A DNA stretch of 56,761 nucleotides, taken from contig JAUCBJ010009162.1 in assembly GCA_032718475.1 (NCBI GenBank), forward strand, positions 1 through 56,761, given 5' to 3'. The translations under genes and the position numbers were made by a program. Of the stretch, positions 19,500 to 28,802 are shown one piece after another. How positions within the stretch are numbered: position 1 is the first letter of the stretch; each line of letters starts with the position of its first letter. The notes under the pieces are model-generated. The model was not told where the DNA came from and made no database searches. It was given only the letters and a program-made list of their open reading frames with translations. The stretch comes from Nemertoderma westbladi. Taxonomy: Eukaryota > Xenacoelomorpha > Nemertodermatida > Nemertodermatidae.

Positions 19500-22400
19500 C
19501 TAATTCTGTTTTGAGGCAGGAGACAAATTATAATCTCCCGTCTCGATACGTGTCTCCTCTAATAACACAATATCTTGGACCGGTCGGTCCAAGGTGTGCA
19601 AACCATTAGTTTTACACTTCTTTGGGTGTGGACACTTGCACCTAATTTTCACAGTGACTGTGCGCACTATGTTTTGCACGTCTGGGTGTATATGCAAGAT
19701 CACTCCTGTCTCCCAATACTTTCTCTTGACAATCGGTTCGGTTATCAATACGTAATCTCCCCTTTGGAGACTCCGAACCGTTTTGTACCACTTTGTTCTG
19801 GTGGATATGGTGGGAAGATAATATTCCCGCCAATATTCCCAGAATGTGTACGCTATAAACTGTGTCATTTTCCAGCTCTTACGACTATATAGGTCGGCAC
19901 TAACGGGTTCTGATGCCGGCACAAGAAATGCTGGACTCTGCATTAGCAAATGATTCGGCGTTAATGCAACACCGTCTGGCAACATAGCTATCGGCCTCGA
20001 GTTTAGGGTATGCTCGATTTCGATGAAAGCTGTGACCAGTTCGTCGTCGGTAAGTTGTTTGTTCACAGGCAATGTTTTGGCAATGGCCTGCTTTACAGAG
20101 CGAACTAAACGCTCCCAACTTCCTCCTCTCCAAGGACTTTCTGGAGTATTAAATCTCCATTCTACTCTTTGCGGCAAAAGTGCTGCAGAAATTTCCTTAT
20201 TCTGTGCCGCTTTATGAGCCGCGTTCAACTCGCTATTCCCCCCGACAAAGTTTGTACCCTTATCGGAGTAGAACGCCTTTACTAGTCCTCTCCTGGCCAT
20301 AAATCTCTTTAAGGCCAGGAGCAGAGATTTGGTCGACATGTCTGCCACACGCTCAATGTGTATGGCTCTACTAGCCATGCATGTCAGTAGCAGACCCCAT
20401 CGTTTGTGGGTCAGCCGTCCACTCTTTGCCTCAATCGGACCAAAACAATCCACCCCTGTGTTCGTAAAGGGTGGGTCATATGCCTGCACTCTCGCTTCCG
20501 GGAGTTCAGCCATCTCCTGTTCCAATACTCTGGCGTTCACCCTCTTGCAAACCAGACAGGCGTCATACATAGTGCCGACTGCCCTGCTTGGCTGCAATAG
20601 AATGAATCGCTGTCTCGCTGCCGACAAACAGTGTAACTTTCCCGCGTGATGCAATCTCTTGTGTATATCCCATAGAATCGCTCTTTGCAATTCTATTGGG
20701 TGACTAGGGATTATCACTGGGAACCGAAACTGTGAGTTTATGTCGACAGTCTGGATTCTCGATCTATGACAAATCAAACCCTTATGGATTAATGGACTCC
20801 ATTTTCTAAGGGGTTTATAGAGAACTGGTCGTTGAGCCGATAATAGATGGAATTCTTTTGGGAAGGCACACATTTGATAATGCTTCAAATGCTTTAATTC
20901 CGCTTGATCAATCTCATCCTCTGTCAGAGGTTGTTTCAATTTCCGAATTCGCTCACTATTAGTGCTCAATGGTTCTCTCAAATGTTCCGAATGTTTTAAA
21001 CAAAGGTACAAAATGTATCGGCTTAACCACGCAGTTCTTTTACAAATTGTCAGCCAAGAGGCAGACGAATTTAGTAATTTGTCATAAACACTGCATGACT
21101 CTAATGCCAGCGACGGTTGTCCGCTAGTCGATGGAAGTTTCGAATCCAAACCCGCAGGTTTGGAAACCAAAGGCTCCATTTTGTCGGTCATTTTTTGTCC
21201 GTCACTTACCAACTGTGACTCTGGTTTAGTCTGTAAGGGTGGTTTTACGTCGTAACTTACCCTTCCGGACCTAGTCGTCACGTAAGTCTGTTGGTCTGAC
21301 AGGTCTCCGGGCCGCTCCAATGACTCTTCAGGCCGCTCCAATGACTCTTCAGGCCGCTCCAATGACTTGAGTTTGGCTTTAGACTTTGACTTAGAAACTT
21401 TCTCCACTTTGACTTCTGCATCTTCAGGCATCGGATTGGTCACTATCCTTAGTCGCTCTGGCCAATGTTCCTGTGTCCTCGTTAGAAAATCAGGTCCATG
21501 TAACCAAAACTCCTGCGACTCTTCCTGACAGAATTCCGCCGGCATTGCACCTCTCGAAGTTATGTCGGCCGGGTTCAACACTCCCGGACAATGTCTCCAT
21601 TGTTCCTTCGTCGAAAAATCAACGATCTGAGCGCGTCTATTGGCCACAAATGTCTTTAGTGCAATATTGTCGGCCGCAATGTATACTAACACCAAGGATG
21701 CGTCCGTCCAATAAAATAAGGTCAATGTCGTGTCTAACTCCTCTGTTATCTGCTTACTTACCTCGACTGAAACCACTGCCGCCTGTAACTCTGCACGAGG
21801 GACAGTCATGTATTTGACCGGCATTGTCTTTGATCTAGAAGTCACAAAGGCCGTCTCAAACTTGTCCTGACTTACCTCTCGGCGAAGGTAGGCTACCATA
21901 CCAAAGCCGGTGTCACTTGCGTCACTAAATAAGTGGAGTTCGAGATCAGCTGGAAATACCAGCTGATTCGGAAAGTAGGAACGGGGTACATCTATATTTT
22001 TCAATAGATGCAACTCGGCTTCCCACTCCCTCCACTGCTTTGCATGTATAGGAGATATTGGTTCGTCCCACTCTACGTCGGACAACCAAATTTTCCTCAT
22101 GCACGCTCGTGCCTGTAATATTACCGGACTGATAAAGTTCATCGGGTCAAATAGTCTACTTAATGTCGATAAGCAAATCCTCTTAGTCAAAACTTTGTCT
22201 GGGCTACTGGGCTCAAATCTAACTCTTACCTGAAACTTATCTGAGTTCGGGTTCCAAGCGAGTCCCAGTACTCGCGCCATGGGGATTGGTTCTACCCCCA
22301 ATTCAATGTCTCCGCTCCCGCGATCTTTCACCGGGAACGATTCTAATAGGGCCTCCGAGTTTGTAGTGAACTTGGTCAGAGGAAATCCCCCTGTAGCCAA

Positions 22401-23801
22401 GCACTCTTGCAGGCCGTGAGCCACTTCTATGGCTTGTTCCGCTGTGTCCTTGGACACCAATCCGTCGTCCATGTAGAAGTTTCTCAAGATGGACTCGATA
22501 ACCTCTACTGGGTACTTACCAATCTGGGCTGTTGCCGTTTTCTTTAGAACAAACAGCGTGCCATTTGGACTATCGCGGGCGCCAAATATCCTAACGTACA
22601 TCTGGTATGTAACCACTGGGCCGGATAAGTCTTCATTCTCAAACCAGAGAAATCGAAGGCTATCCTGGTCTGCCTTACAGGCTCTTACCTGGTGGAACAT
22701 CGCCTCGATGTCACAAGTAAATGCGAATCGCCGCTGTCTAAAACGTAACAGTATTCCAATCAAATAGTTATTCAGGTTGGGACCATCCATCAACTCTGAA
22801 TTCAGGGACATACCTCTATAGACTGCTGCGCAGTCGTTGACTACTCGGACTTTGTCAGGTTTGTCAGGGTGAGTCACATAGTGGTGTGGAAGGTAATAAG
22901 TCTGGTCTGTCACTAAGTCAGGGTCCTCTACCTTCCCAGCAAATCCCTTAGCGAAATAGTTGTTGATCTGGGCGCAATACTTCTCCCTAATGTCCGGATT
23001 CTTTAACAACCGAGCCCTTACTCCGTTCAATCTTTTCAAGGCTAAGTTGTAGTTGTTCTCCAACTTAGGTGGTCGTCGACGCCACAACATTCCAACTTCA
23101 AAATGTCCAGTCGGTAGCAGACGTATGGTGTCTTCCATCATCTCCCTCGACCGTTTCTCATCAGTAGACATGGCTAGGTCATATCCACCGGGTTCCATTG
23201 CGTCCCTATCCAGCCATTCGACGGTTCTGGCTCCTGTCTCGAGGTCCTGGCGTATCAATTCCTTCTGCAATTCCTCCTCACTGTATTGGAAAATGTCGAG
23301 GTCTCGATATTTAGCCACTTGACCCTCCACTATGTCGGTATAAGTCAAAACGTTACTCAAATAGGTAGCGTGGGCCGCTGAACCAGACCCACGGGTCTGA
23401 TAACAGTAGTCCTCGGGTTCACTATCTGTCCGGTCGTTATGAAGTGGTTCCGACAACCTAACATTATCGGGAATCAACTCCTCGTCCGACTCGCTAAAGT
23501 CACTATAGTGGTCAATAAAGGTTCTCCTAAACTCGTCTATGTCTGGTGGTTCTACTAACGGTGGATGAGTTATAGGCTGTAATTCGTCGTATCTGTTCAT
23601 TGGCTTGTCGCCACCTGTAAACTCATAAGACATGGGTACTCGTGTATACCAACCTAGTATGGTCCTATGGGCATGTGGTCCATTGACATGCGGCTCAGCT
23701 GGTCTCGTTTCCCATATCTGGTGTGCGATCAGCTGTTCTGCACCAATCAACATAGAAACATTCCTATAACCTACCTGGTGTCTCGGTATTCTGAGCTTGT
23801 C
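19500..23801 (-). CDS. pol: BEL/Pao Pol polyprotein (protease end, RT, RNase H, integrase)
   Basis: The frame is +1 relative to gag. It is open from 23801, and the first ATG is at 23753. Residues counted from that ATG: 1-40 carry the LIGAEQL and RTILGW motifs that end the BEL protease. RT at about 270-470 has CDIEAMFHQV (Asp348) and YMDD (427-430). RNase H at about 605-735 has Asp611, Glu655, Asp684 and Asp730. A triplicated SLERPEE linker lies near 798-815. The integrase zinc region has His1031, His1035/1036, Cys1066 and Cys1069; its core has Asp1102, Asp1164 and Glu1214. The C-terminal region ending near 1395 fits the DUF5641-type end of BEL integrases. All catalytic residues are present. 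It makes cDNA in the particle and inserts it into the genome. It is probably expressed as a Gag-Pol fusion by frameshift. Confidence 0.93.
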   Translation of the reverse strand, partial: DKLRIPRHQVGYRNVSMLIGAEQLIAHQIWETRPAEPHVNGPHAHRTILGWYTRVPMSYEFTGGDKPMNRYDELQPITHPPLVEPPDIDEFRRTFIDHYSDFSESDEELIPDNVRLSEPLHNDRTDSEPEDYCYQTRGSGSAAHATYLSNVLTYTDIVEGQVAKYRDLDIFQYSEEELQKELIRQDLETGARTVEWLDRDAMEPGGYDLAMSTDEKRSREMMEDTIRLLPTGHFEVGMLWRRRPPKLENNYNLALKRLNGVRARLLKNPDIREKYCAQINNYFAKGFAGKVEDPDLVTDQTYYLPHHYVTHPDKPDKVRVVNDCAAVYRGMSLNSELMDGPNLNNYLIGILLRFRQRRFAFTCDIEAMFHQVRACKADQDSLRFLWFENEDLSGPVVTYQMYVRIFGARDSPNGTLFVLKKTATAQIGKYPVEVIESILRNFYMDDGLVSKDTAEQAIEVAHGLQECLATGGFPLTKFTTNSEALLESFPVKDRGSGDIELGVEPIPMARVLGLAWNPNSDKFQVRVRFEPSSPDKVLTKRICLSTLSRLFDPMNFISPVILQARACMRKIWLSDVEWDEPISPIHAKQWREWEAELHLLKNIDVPRSYFPNQLVFPADLELHLFSDASDTGFGMVAYLRREVSQDKFETAFVTSRSKTMPVKYMTVPRAELQAAVVSVEVSKQITEELDTTLTLFYWTDASLVLVYIAADNIALKTFVANRRAQIVDFSTKEQWRHCPGVLNPADITSRGAMPAEFCQEESQEFWLHGPDFLTRTQEHWPERLRIVTNPMPEDAEVKVEKVSKSKSKAKLKSLERPEESLERPEESLERPGDLSDQQTYVTTRSGRVSYDVKPPLQTKPESQLVSDGQKMTDKMEPLVSKPAGLDSKLPSTSGQPSLALESCSVYDKLLNSSASWLTICKRTAWLSRYILYLCLKHSEHLREPLSTNSERIRKLKQPLTEDEIDQAELKHLKHYQMCAFPKEFHLLSAQRPVLYKPLRKWSPLIHKGLICHRSRIQTVDINSQFRFPVIIPSHPIELQRAILWDIHKRLHHAGKLHCLSAARQRFILLQPSRAVGTMYDACLVCKRVNARVLEQEMAELPEARVQAYDPPFTNTGVDCFGPIEAKSGRLTHKRWGLLLTCMASRAIHIERVADMSTKSLLLALKRFMARRGLVKAFYSDKGTNFVGGNSELNAAHKAAQNKEISAALLPQRVEWRFNTPESPWRGGSWERLVRSVKQAIAKTLPVNKQLTDDELVTAFIEIEHTLNSRPIAMLPDGVALTPNHLLMQSPAFLVPASEPVSADLYSRKSWKMTQFIAYTFWEYWREYYLPTISTRTKWYKTVRSLQRGDYVLITEPIVKRKYWETGVILHIHPDVQNIVRTVTVKIRCKCPHPKKCKTNGLHTLDRPVQDIVLLEETRIETGDYNLSPASKQN

Positions 23802-23806
23802 AAAAT
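23800..23806 (-). promoter_or_regulatory. Candidate +1 frameshift site at the gag-pol junction
   Basis: Gag ends GTA TTT TGA, followed by C. A ribosome holding TTT can re-pair one base forward on the four-T run and then read GAC in the pol frame, which is open from there. TTT-TGA-C resembles the bacterial RF2 site (CTT TGA C) and antizyme-type shifts, where a slippery codon precedes a slow UGA-C stop. The protease domain is split exactly here. A simple frameshift mutation cannot be excluded. Confidence 0.5.
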
Positions 23807-26800
23807 ACTCCTGTGCTATGGATCTCCTCGGCGTCCTGGAAGCTAGAAACGGCTCTCGCCACTTCTTCGTCGATATAAGATAATGTGGACGCAGTGTCCA
23901 ACATCACATATATTCGCTTCGATCCCTTATCTCCAGTGAGTTTCACCGGAATCACGCTAAATATTTCCGACATGGCCGATGATAGATACGTCCGCGCGCT
24001 GGTCGATGAACTATCCGCGGTGAAACCTTGGCAGGTCACCTCTCTCGCGCTCGACTCGCCATCTTCGTCCGACGAACCTGGTTGGTAACCATCGTCCTGA
24101 ATGCCGGTGTACGTATTCCTTCTTATCGATACGGGTTCTTTGCTCCCCTTCCTTTGAGGATTTCGCTGTAAGTAACGGTCCGTTGGGGTGTGGAAATCCG
24201 CATGTAGCAACTTGTGATGTAGTCTGCCGCATTCCATGCATCCGTCCTTGCTGTTCGGGCACTGCCGCCGTACATGGCCTGGCACAAGACATGCCCAACA
24301 GGTGTCCAACGTCCGCACTTGAACTCTTCTCTGTTCCGAATTTAATTCTTTGAACCGTTTGCAACTATCTAACTTATGGTCGTCAGATCTTACCTCCTTT
24401 AGTAAACAGTATTGGCAACCTACAAATCCATCCGGCAACTCCTGTTGCTTTAACCTAGGTCTATCTAACCGCTCACCTGACCATACTCGCGAGTCTGATC
24501 TAAAGGCTGGGGTACTCGAATTATATCTGTCTACTGAGTTATAAGTCACAGTGGTCCTGTCATCGTCAAAACTTACCATAGACTTACCGGTAACAGGTTT
24601 AGACTCCCTCATGTTCTCCTCTGAGAAGTTTGATTTCATCTCTGCTACTGCGTCTGTGGCTATCATGTCATGAATATGCTGAAGTGTCAACACCTTACCT
24701 TGACCCTCCAACTTATTCTCTAATTTGCGCCATTTCTGTCTGTAACGCATGTTTAGACGTCTTATTACGCTTTTCAAAACTTCGGCGTGATCACCATGAT
24801 GAGGTAGATTCACCGTCCTCAAGATGTCCAATGCGTTCGAAATAGCGTTCGCTAAGTTCAACAGCTCTAACGGAGTTGTAATCCTTCCGCCCTTACCCAA
24901 GTCTTCTACTATCGACTGCGCCATCTTGGTTTTATTCCCGTAGATGTCACTAAGCGTCTTCATTGCTAACTCGAATGCTCTTTCATTGCCGACGAAGTTA
25001 TCAGCAATGGCTCTAGGTTCTCGATGGAGCATCTGAAGCAAATAGTTGAACTTCTCGTTGGGAGTAAAGGTGCTGTTGGTTAGCTGCTCGTCGACATAGG
25101 TTTTGAAGGTCCTCCAATGCTTATGGTTGCCCATAAACTTCTGGGGTTGTTGCGTCGGCAGTCCTTGCCTAGCAGCAAACTTACCTATGTCCCTAAGGGT
25201 TGCGTCGTTCCGGGTTAACAAATGGTTTAGTTCCGCAGGGTTGTTAAGTCTGTTCCTTTCCCGGTGGTTCCAACTTACCTGCTCCGCGTCCGTCCTTCTT
25301 TCCTTATAGTTTCGGGACTTCTGACGTCTCATTTCTTCCTCTTCATCGCTTGACTCGGTGTCAGTCCTTAGCGCTCGCGATGGTTTGCGCGCCGAGGCCC
25401 TGACCCAAGCTTCCTCAATAAATCTTTCCGCCGAATTTTCGAAATTGGGATTATGGATATTCGGGACAGGCGTCCTTACCTGAGGTCTATGTGGTATAGT
25501 CTCCTCCGATATGCGTACTCGTTGACTAGGCTGGACTTTATCTAACTCAGGCCTGCCAGGATTAGAATTACTCCTTACCTGGGCTGCTTCCTTTAACCTT
25601 AGGTTGCTAAGCATGTCCGTTATAGGTTGGATGTGCGGCGATATAGCTTGCGCTAAACTAGCACTTAACTCATCCCTCGTAATAAATTCCTGGCTAGGGT
25701 TCTGTTGTATAGTCGGCTCTATCTGAGTAATCCGCTGTCTCTCATATGATCCCTCTTCCGGTTTAACCCGGAAGTTCTCCGTCGAACTGGGTTGGCGCTC
25801 CGTCCGCGTATTCCAAACCCGCGGGTTCGGTTCGCCAAGTACTCGTCCCGTCAGAGTTTCTCTAAACTCTTCATCGTCATGTTCGGTGTGTAGTGGTGCG
25901 ATGTTCTGATGCCGTGGATTTTGCGCGATAGGTGAAGCACTAATACCAACTGGCGTGCGATATGTAGAGAACGGTTTAGCGATCCGTGTACTCGTAATAG
26001 CTGGACCAGGTATAGGAATTCTGGTCGTCGTCGACTCGCGTATAGTCGGAGTTCTCGCTTCCTGTTCGGCCTTCTGCAGTGCGAACAGTTCTCGCAACTC
26101 AGTCCCTACACTCGCCCCACATTCTTCGATCATTCGCATCCCCTTCTCGGCGATTTCATTCGCCTTCCTAGTCCGTTCTTCGCTCTCTAAACTTAATCTC
26201 GCTCTTTCCAACTGCGCCAGTTTACGTTCTTCTTCTTCCCTCGCTCGTCTCGCTGCGCTCTCTTCTTCCACACGCGCCTTTTCTTCATACAACGCTTGTC
26301 GCTCTTTCTCGATCTCGAGTTCGCGTTCCTTACGTTCGCGTTCAAGTTGGAATTCGTGTTTCTTCGCTTCCCGTTCGCGTTCAAGTTGGAGTTCGCGTTC
26401 CTTCTGTTCGCGTTCAAGTTGGAGTTCGCGTTCCTTCTGTTCGCGTTCCGCATGCTCACGCTTACCTTTCTCTTCCAACTCCCGCAACTTTGCATCTAAC
26501 TTACGTGTTCGCTCCCTTTCTCGTTCGGCTTCCTTCCGTGCTTCCGATGCACGCAAAACTTCCGCCTGTTGTTCGTCCAGTCGGCGTCTTCTCTCCTCCG
26601 CCGAGTTGTGAGAAACAAGGGATCTAGCACATATAACCTTCCCTTGCGCGTGACTAACCTGGGAATCGCCGCTGTCTCTGGATGCGTCGTCGGGTGGAGT
26701 CAACGTCCTCTGTTGAATGTTCTCCGTCGTCGGTAGCACCTGACCCGGTACCACCACTCCATTCTGCATCAGCCAGCTAGTAACTTCCCTCTGATAATGG

Positions 26801-27609
26801 CGCTCTTCTTTATCTTGGGTCTCTTCCCGCTCCACTAATTCTCTCAACTCTGCGTCACTCACTTGAGTCGCCTGCGCTTGTGATGCCCATAGCAGCCAGT
26901 TTTCCGTCCTAACTCGTCGAAATCGCTCCGATAACTCGCGGTGCTCCAACAAGGCTGCTAAAACCCTGTCGTAAATCCTCGTCGCCACGTCGCTCGACTG
27001 AGACTCTACTGCCTTCTTCGCTAGGACTGCAAGCTCCTCCGTCTGCTTGAATAACGCTGAGTTATATCCTCTTCTAATCTCTACTAACTCTACCCTCCCG
27101 ATGTTCACTGAGTCAGCTAACATCTTCCTTACCTTGTCCGCCGTCCGAGTTATATGTCCGGCGTGCGCGCGAAGTTTCTTCTTTATCGCGATATCAAGTT
27201 CTCTCTCGCTTACCTGACTCACACTCGGTGGACTTGAAGGATTATTTTGGGAACTACGGGTACTCCTTACAGCCGTCGGGACCACGGCACTTACCATACC
27301 CACAGGTCTGGAAACCGGGCTCCGGGCTCTCGCTTCTGCTACACTACCCTCCCTATCACTCACCTCTGTCCGGGCTGCTGTACAGTCCTTCCTTACAGTA
27401 GCGGTAGGGGATTCTAATACTATTACCTGAGGCTGCTGTTCTTCCTCACTAGTCACTGTCTCGTCCTCCTGTTCACTTACGTCAGCGTCGCTCGCTGCGT
27501 CGTCATAGTCGGCATTGTCGTCAACAGTAATATTGACGCTATCGTCAGTCGGCGGTCCAGCCGCCGTCTCATAGCTGTCCTCTAGTGCCTCCTTGTCTGA
27601 GACACTCAT
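23800..27609 (-). CDS. gag: BEL/Pao Gag with protease N-terminal half
   Basis: The frame is open from 27648, but the first real ATG is at 27607-27609, giving 1269 residues. Order: acidic N-terminal region; a conserved-looking helical part; a long charged coiled coil (about 320-500) containing repeats of QKERELQLERE; a Pro/Arg-rich spacer; a DUF1759-like capsid region near residues 830-960 (KFMGNHKHWRTFKTYVDEQL, EKFNYLLQML). Two zinc knuckles follow at about 1104-1136: CWACLVPGHVRRQC (C-x2-C-x4-H-x4-C) and CMECGRLHHKLLH. Near the end comes an aspartic protease active site, LDTAST, where related elements have LDSGS-type motifs. The stop at 23800 cuts the protease, whose remainder lies in the pol frame. 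Gag forms the particle and binds the RNA. Confidence 0.9.
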   Translation of the reverse strand: MSVSDKEALEDSYETAAGPPTDDSVNITVDDNADYDDAASDADVSEQEDETVTSEEEQQPQVIVLESPTATVRKDCTAARTEVSDREGSVAEARARSPVSRPVGMVSAVVPTAVRSTRSSQNNPSSPPSVSQVSERELDIAIKKKLRAHAGHITRTADKVRKMLADSVNIGRVELVEIRRGYNSALFKQTEELAVLAKKAVESQSSDVATRIYDRVLAALLEHRELSERFRRVRTENWLLWASQAQATQVSDAELRELVEREETQDKEERHYQREVTSWLMQNGVVVPGQVLPTTENIQQRTLTPPDDASRDSGDSQVSHAQGKVICARSLVSHNSAEERRRRLDEQQAEVLRASEARKEAERERERTRKLDAKLRELEEKGKREHAEREQKERELQLEREQKERELQLEREREAKKHEFQLERERKERELEIEKERQALYEEKARVEEESAARRAREEEERKLAQLERARLSLESEERTRKANEIAEKGMRMIEECGASVGTELRELFALQKAEQEARTPTIRESTTTRIPIPGPAITSTRIAKPFSTYRTPVGISASPIAQNPRHQNIAPLHTEHDDEEFRETLTGRVLGEPNPRVWNTRTERQPSSTENFRVKPEEGSYERQRITQIEPTIQQNPSQEFITRDELSASLAQAISPHIQPITDMLSNLRLKEAAQVRSNSNPGRPELDKVQPSQRVRISEETIPHRPQVRTPVPNIHNPNFENSAERFIEEAWVRASARKPSRALRTDTESSDEEEEMRRQKSRNYKERRTDAEQVSWNHRERNRLNNPAELNHLLTRNDATLRDIGKFAARQGLPTQQPQKFMGNHKHWRTFKTYVDEQLTNSTFTPNEKFNYLLQMLHREPRAIADNFVGNERAFELAMKTLSDIYGNKTKMAQSIVEDLGKGGRITTPLELLNLANAISNALDILRTVNLPHHGDHAEVLKSVIRRLNMRYRQKWRKLENKLEGQGKVLTLQHIHDMIATDAVAEMKSNFSEENMRESKPVTGKSMVSFDDDRTTVTYNSVDRYNSSTPAFRSDSRVWSGERLDRPRLKQQELPDGFVGCQYCLLKEVRSDDHKLDSCKRFKELNSEQRRVQVRTLDTCWACLVPGHVRRQCPNSKDGCMECGRLHHKLLHADFHTPTDRYLQRNPQRKGSKEPVSIRRNTYTGIQDDGYQPGSSDEDGESSAREVTCQGFTADSSSTSARTYLSSAMSEIFSVIPVKLTGDKGSKRIYVMLDTASTLSYIDEEVARAVSSFQDAEEIHSTGVF

Positions 27610-28802
27610 AGTCCAAATAATGTTTGCCTTCCGGCAAAAATCTCGCAAAATTTCGAGATATAATTATAATTTAACCGAAAATACGGTCAAATTATTTGTC
27701 AAATAATTAGTTGGTCCAAAATGTCAAATAAATTCGCAATGCAATATTGTGAATTTAATAGGGTATAGTTATAGCAAATACTAGCACAATATTTAAACAA
27801 AAATATTATTATATAGCTACTATAGCAATTAAATACCGGTATGACACAAAATAATTTCTGAATCTAATACAAAATATTCAGAATAAATTTGCCACCCAAA
27901 TAATTCCAATTTTGCATATATAGCTCTAATCAACGTAATTTTAATTTCAAATATTATATGTATCCACTAGCGCGTGGCTACATCTTCGGGTTGCGACTCT
28001 CTCTAACTCTCTCTCTAACTTGAGCGATTCAAAAAAACCATGGCCGGCTAAACCTAAATAACCTAACTAATAAATTGAGTTCAGCTTCGCAGTTGAACAA
28101 CCGATAATTTTTTACTGCTTCCACAAACACAATGGGGCCAACAGAACAACTAACCTTGTTTGCTGTGAGATTCCACGTCCTCGTCCAAAGATTCAGTCCC
28201 TTCGCTGATTGCAAACCGAACCCGCAGACCCACACGAACCCCAAACTCAGAAGTTCCGTCTTGCCATGTATCTCCAGATGGTATAAAATAACTAAGCGGT
28301 TACCTAACATACTGGTACAAAACTCTAGAATTTTACAAAATAATTTTGACCGAAACTGAATTCTCGCAAACCTAGCTAAAATTTTCAAAAAACTTACTAA
28401 TTACAGTTTGCCCTAAGGCCTAAAGAACTGCTGTATTCGCAATTAGCAAAAACGCACTACCGTACATCCACTGTACGCAGTACAGTAAGTAAAACAGTAC
28501 ACCAACCTAACAGCCTAATTGATACTGTGTGTGTGGTACGGCAAACAAATGTCCTTCTACCGTACGCAGTAACAGCAATCAGCCTAATGTACTACTGTAC
28601 TATCGTACGCGACCAGTGAATACAGTAATCTAAACTAGCAGCCTAAGAATACTCTATTTACTGTACGCTACAGCCTACAGCAAACAAAGCATACCCTACT
28701 GCTAAAGCAGTCAAGCAATCTAAAGTAACAGTAGTCTAAACTAATCAGCCTAAGAATACACTATTGACCGCTGCAAGCAACAGCCAATAAAACATACCTT
28801 AC
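27610..28802 (-). other. Leader between the 5' LTR and gag
   Basis: 1.2 kb of untranslated leader. A primer-binding site should lie next to the LTR at 28802. The sense sequence there starts GTAAGGTATG, and the first TGG is about 20 bases in, so no convincing tRNA complement is identified. Repeated GTACGCAGTACAGTA-like words occur at 28450-28700. Confidence 0.5.

Noticed and set aside
25955-26611. 218-codon Ser/Arg-rich frame on the plus strand
   Set aside because: Antisense shadow of the charged coiled coil of gag.
28770-28802. Primer-binding site of the BEL element
   Set aside because: No stretch next to the 5' LTR begins with TGG at the usual distance, and no tRNA complement could be justified without a search.
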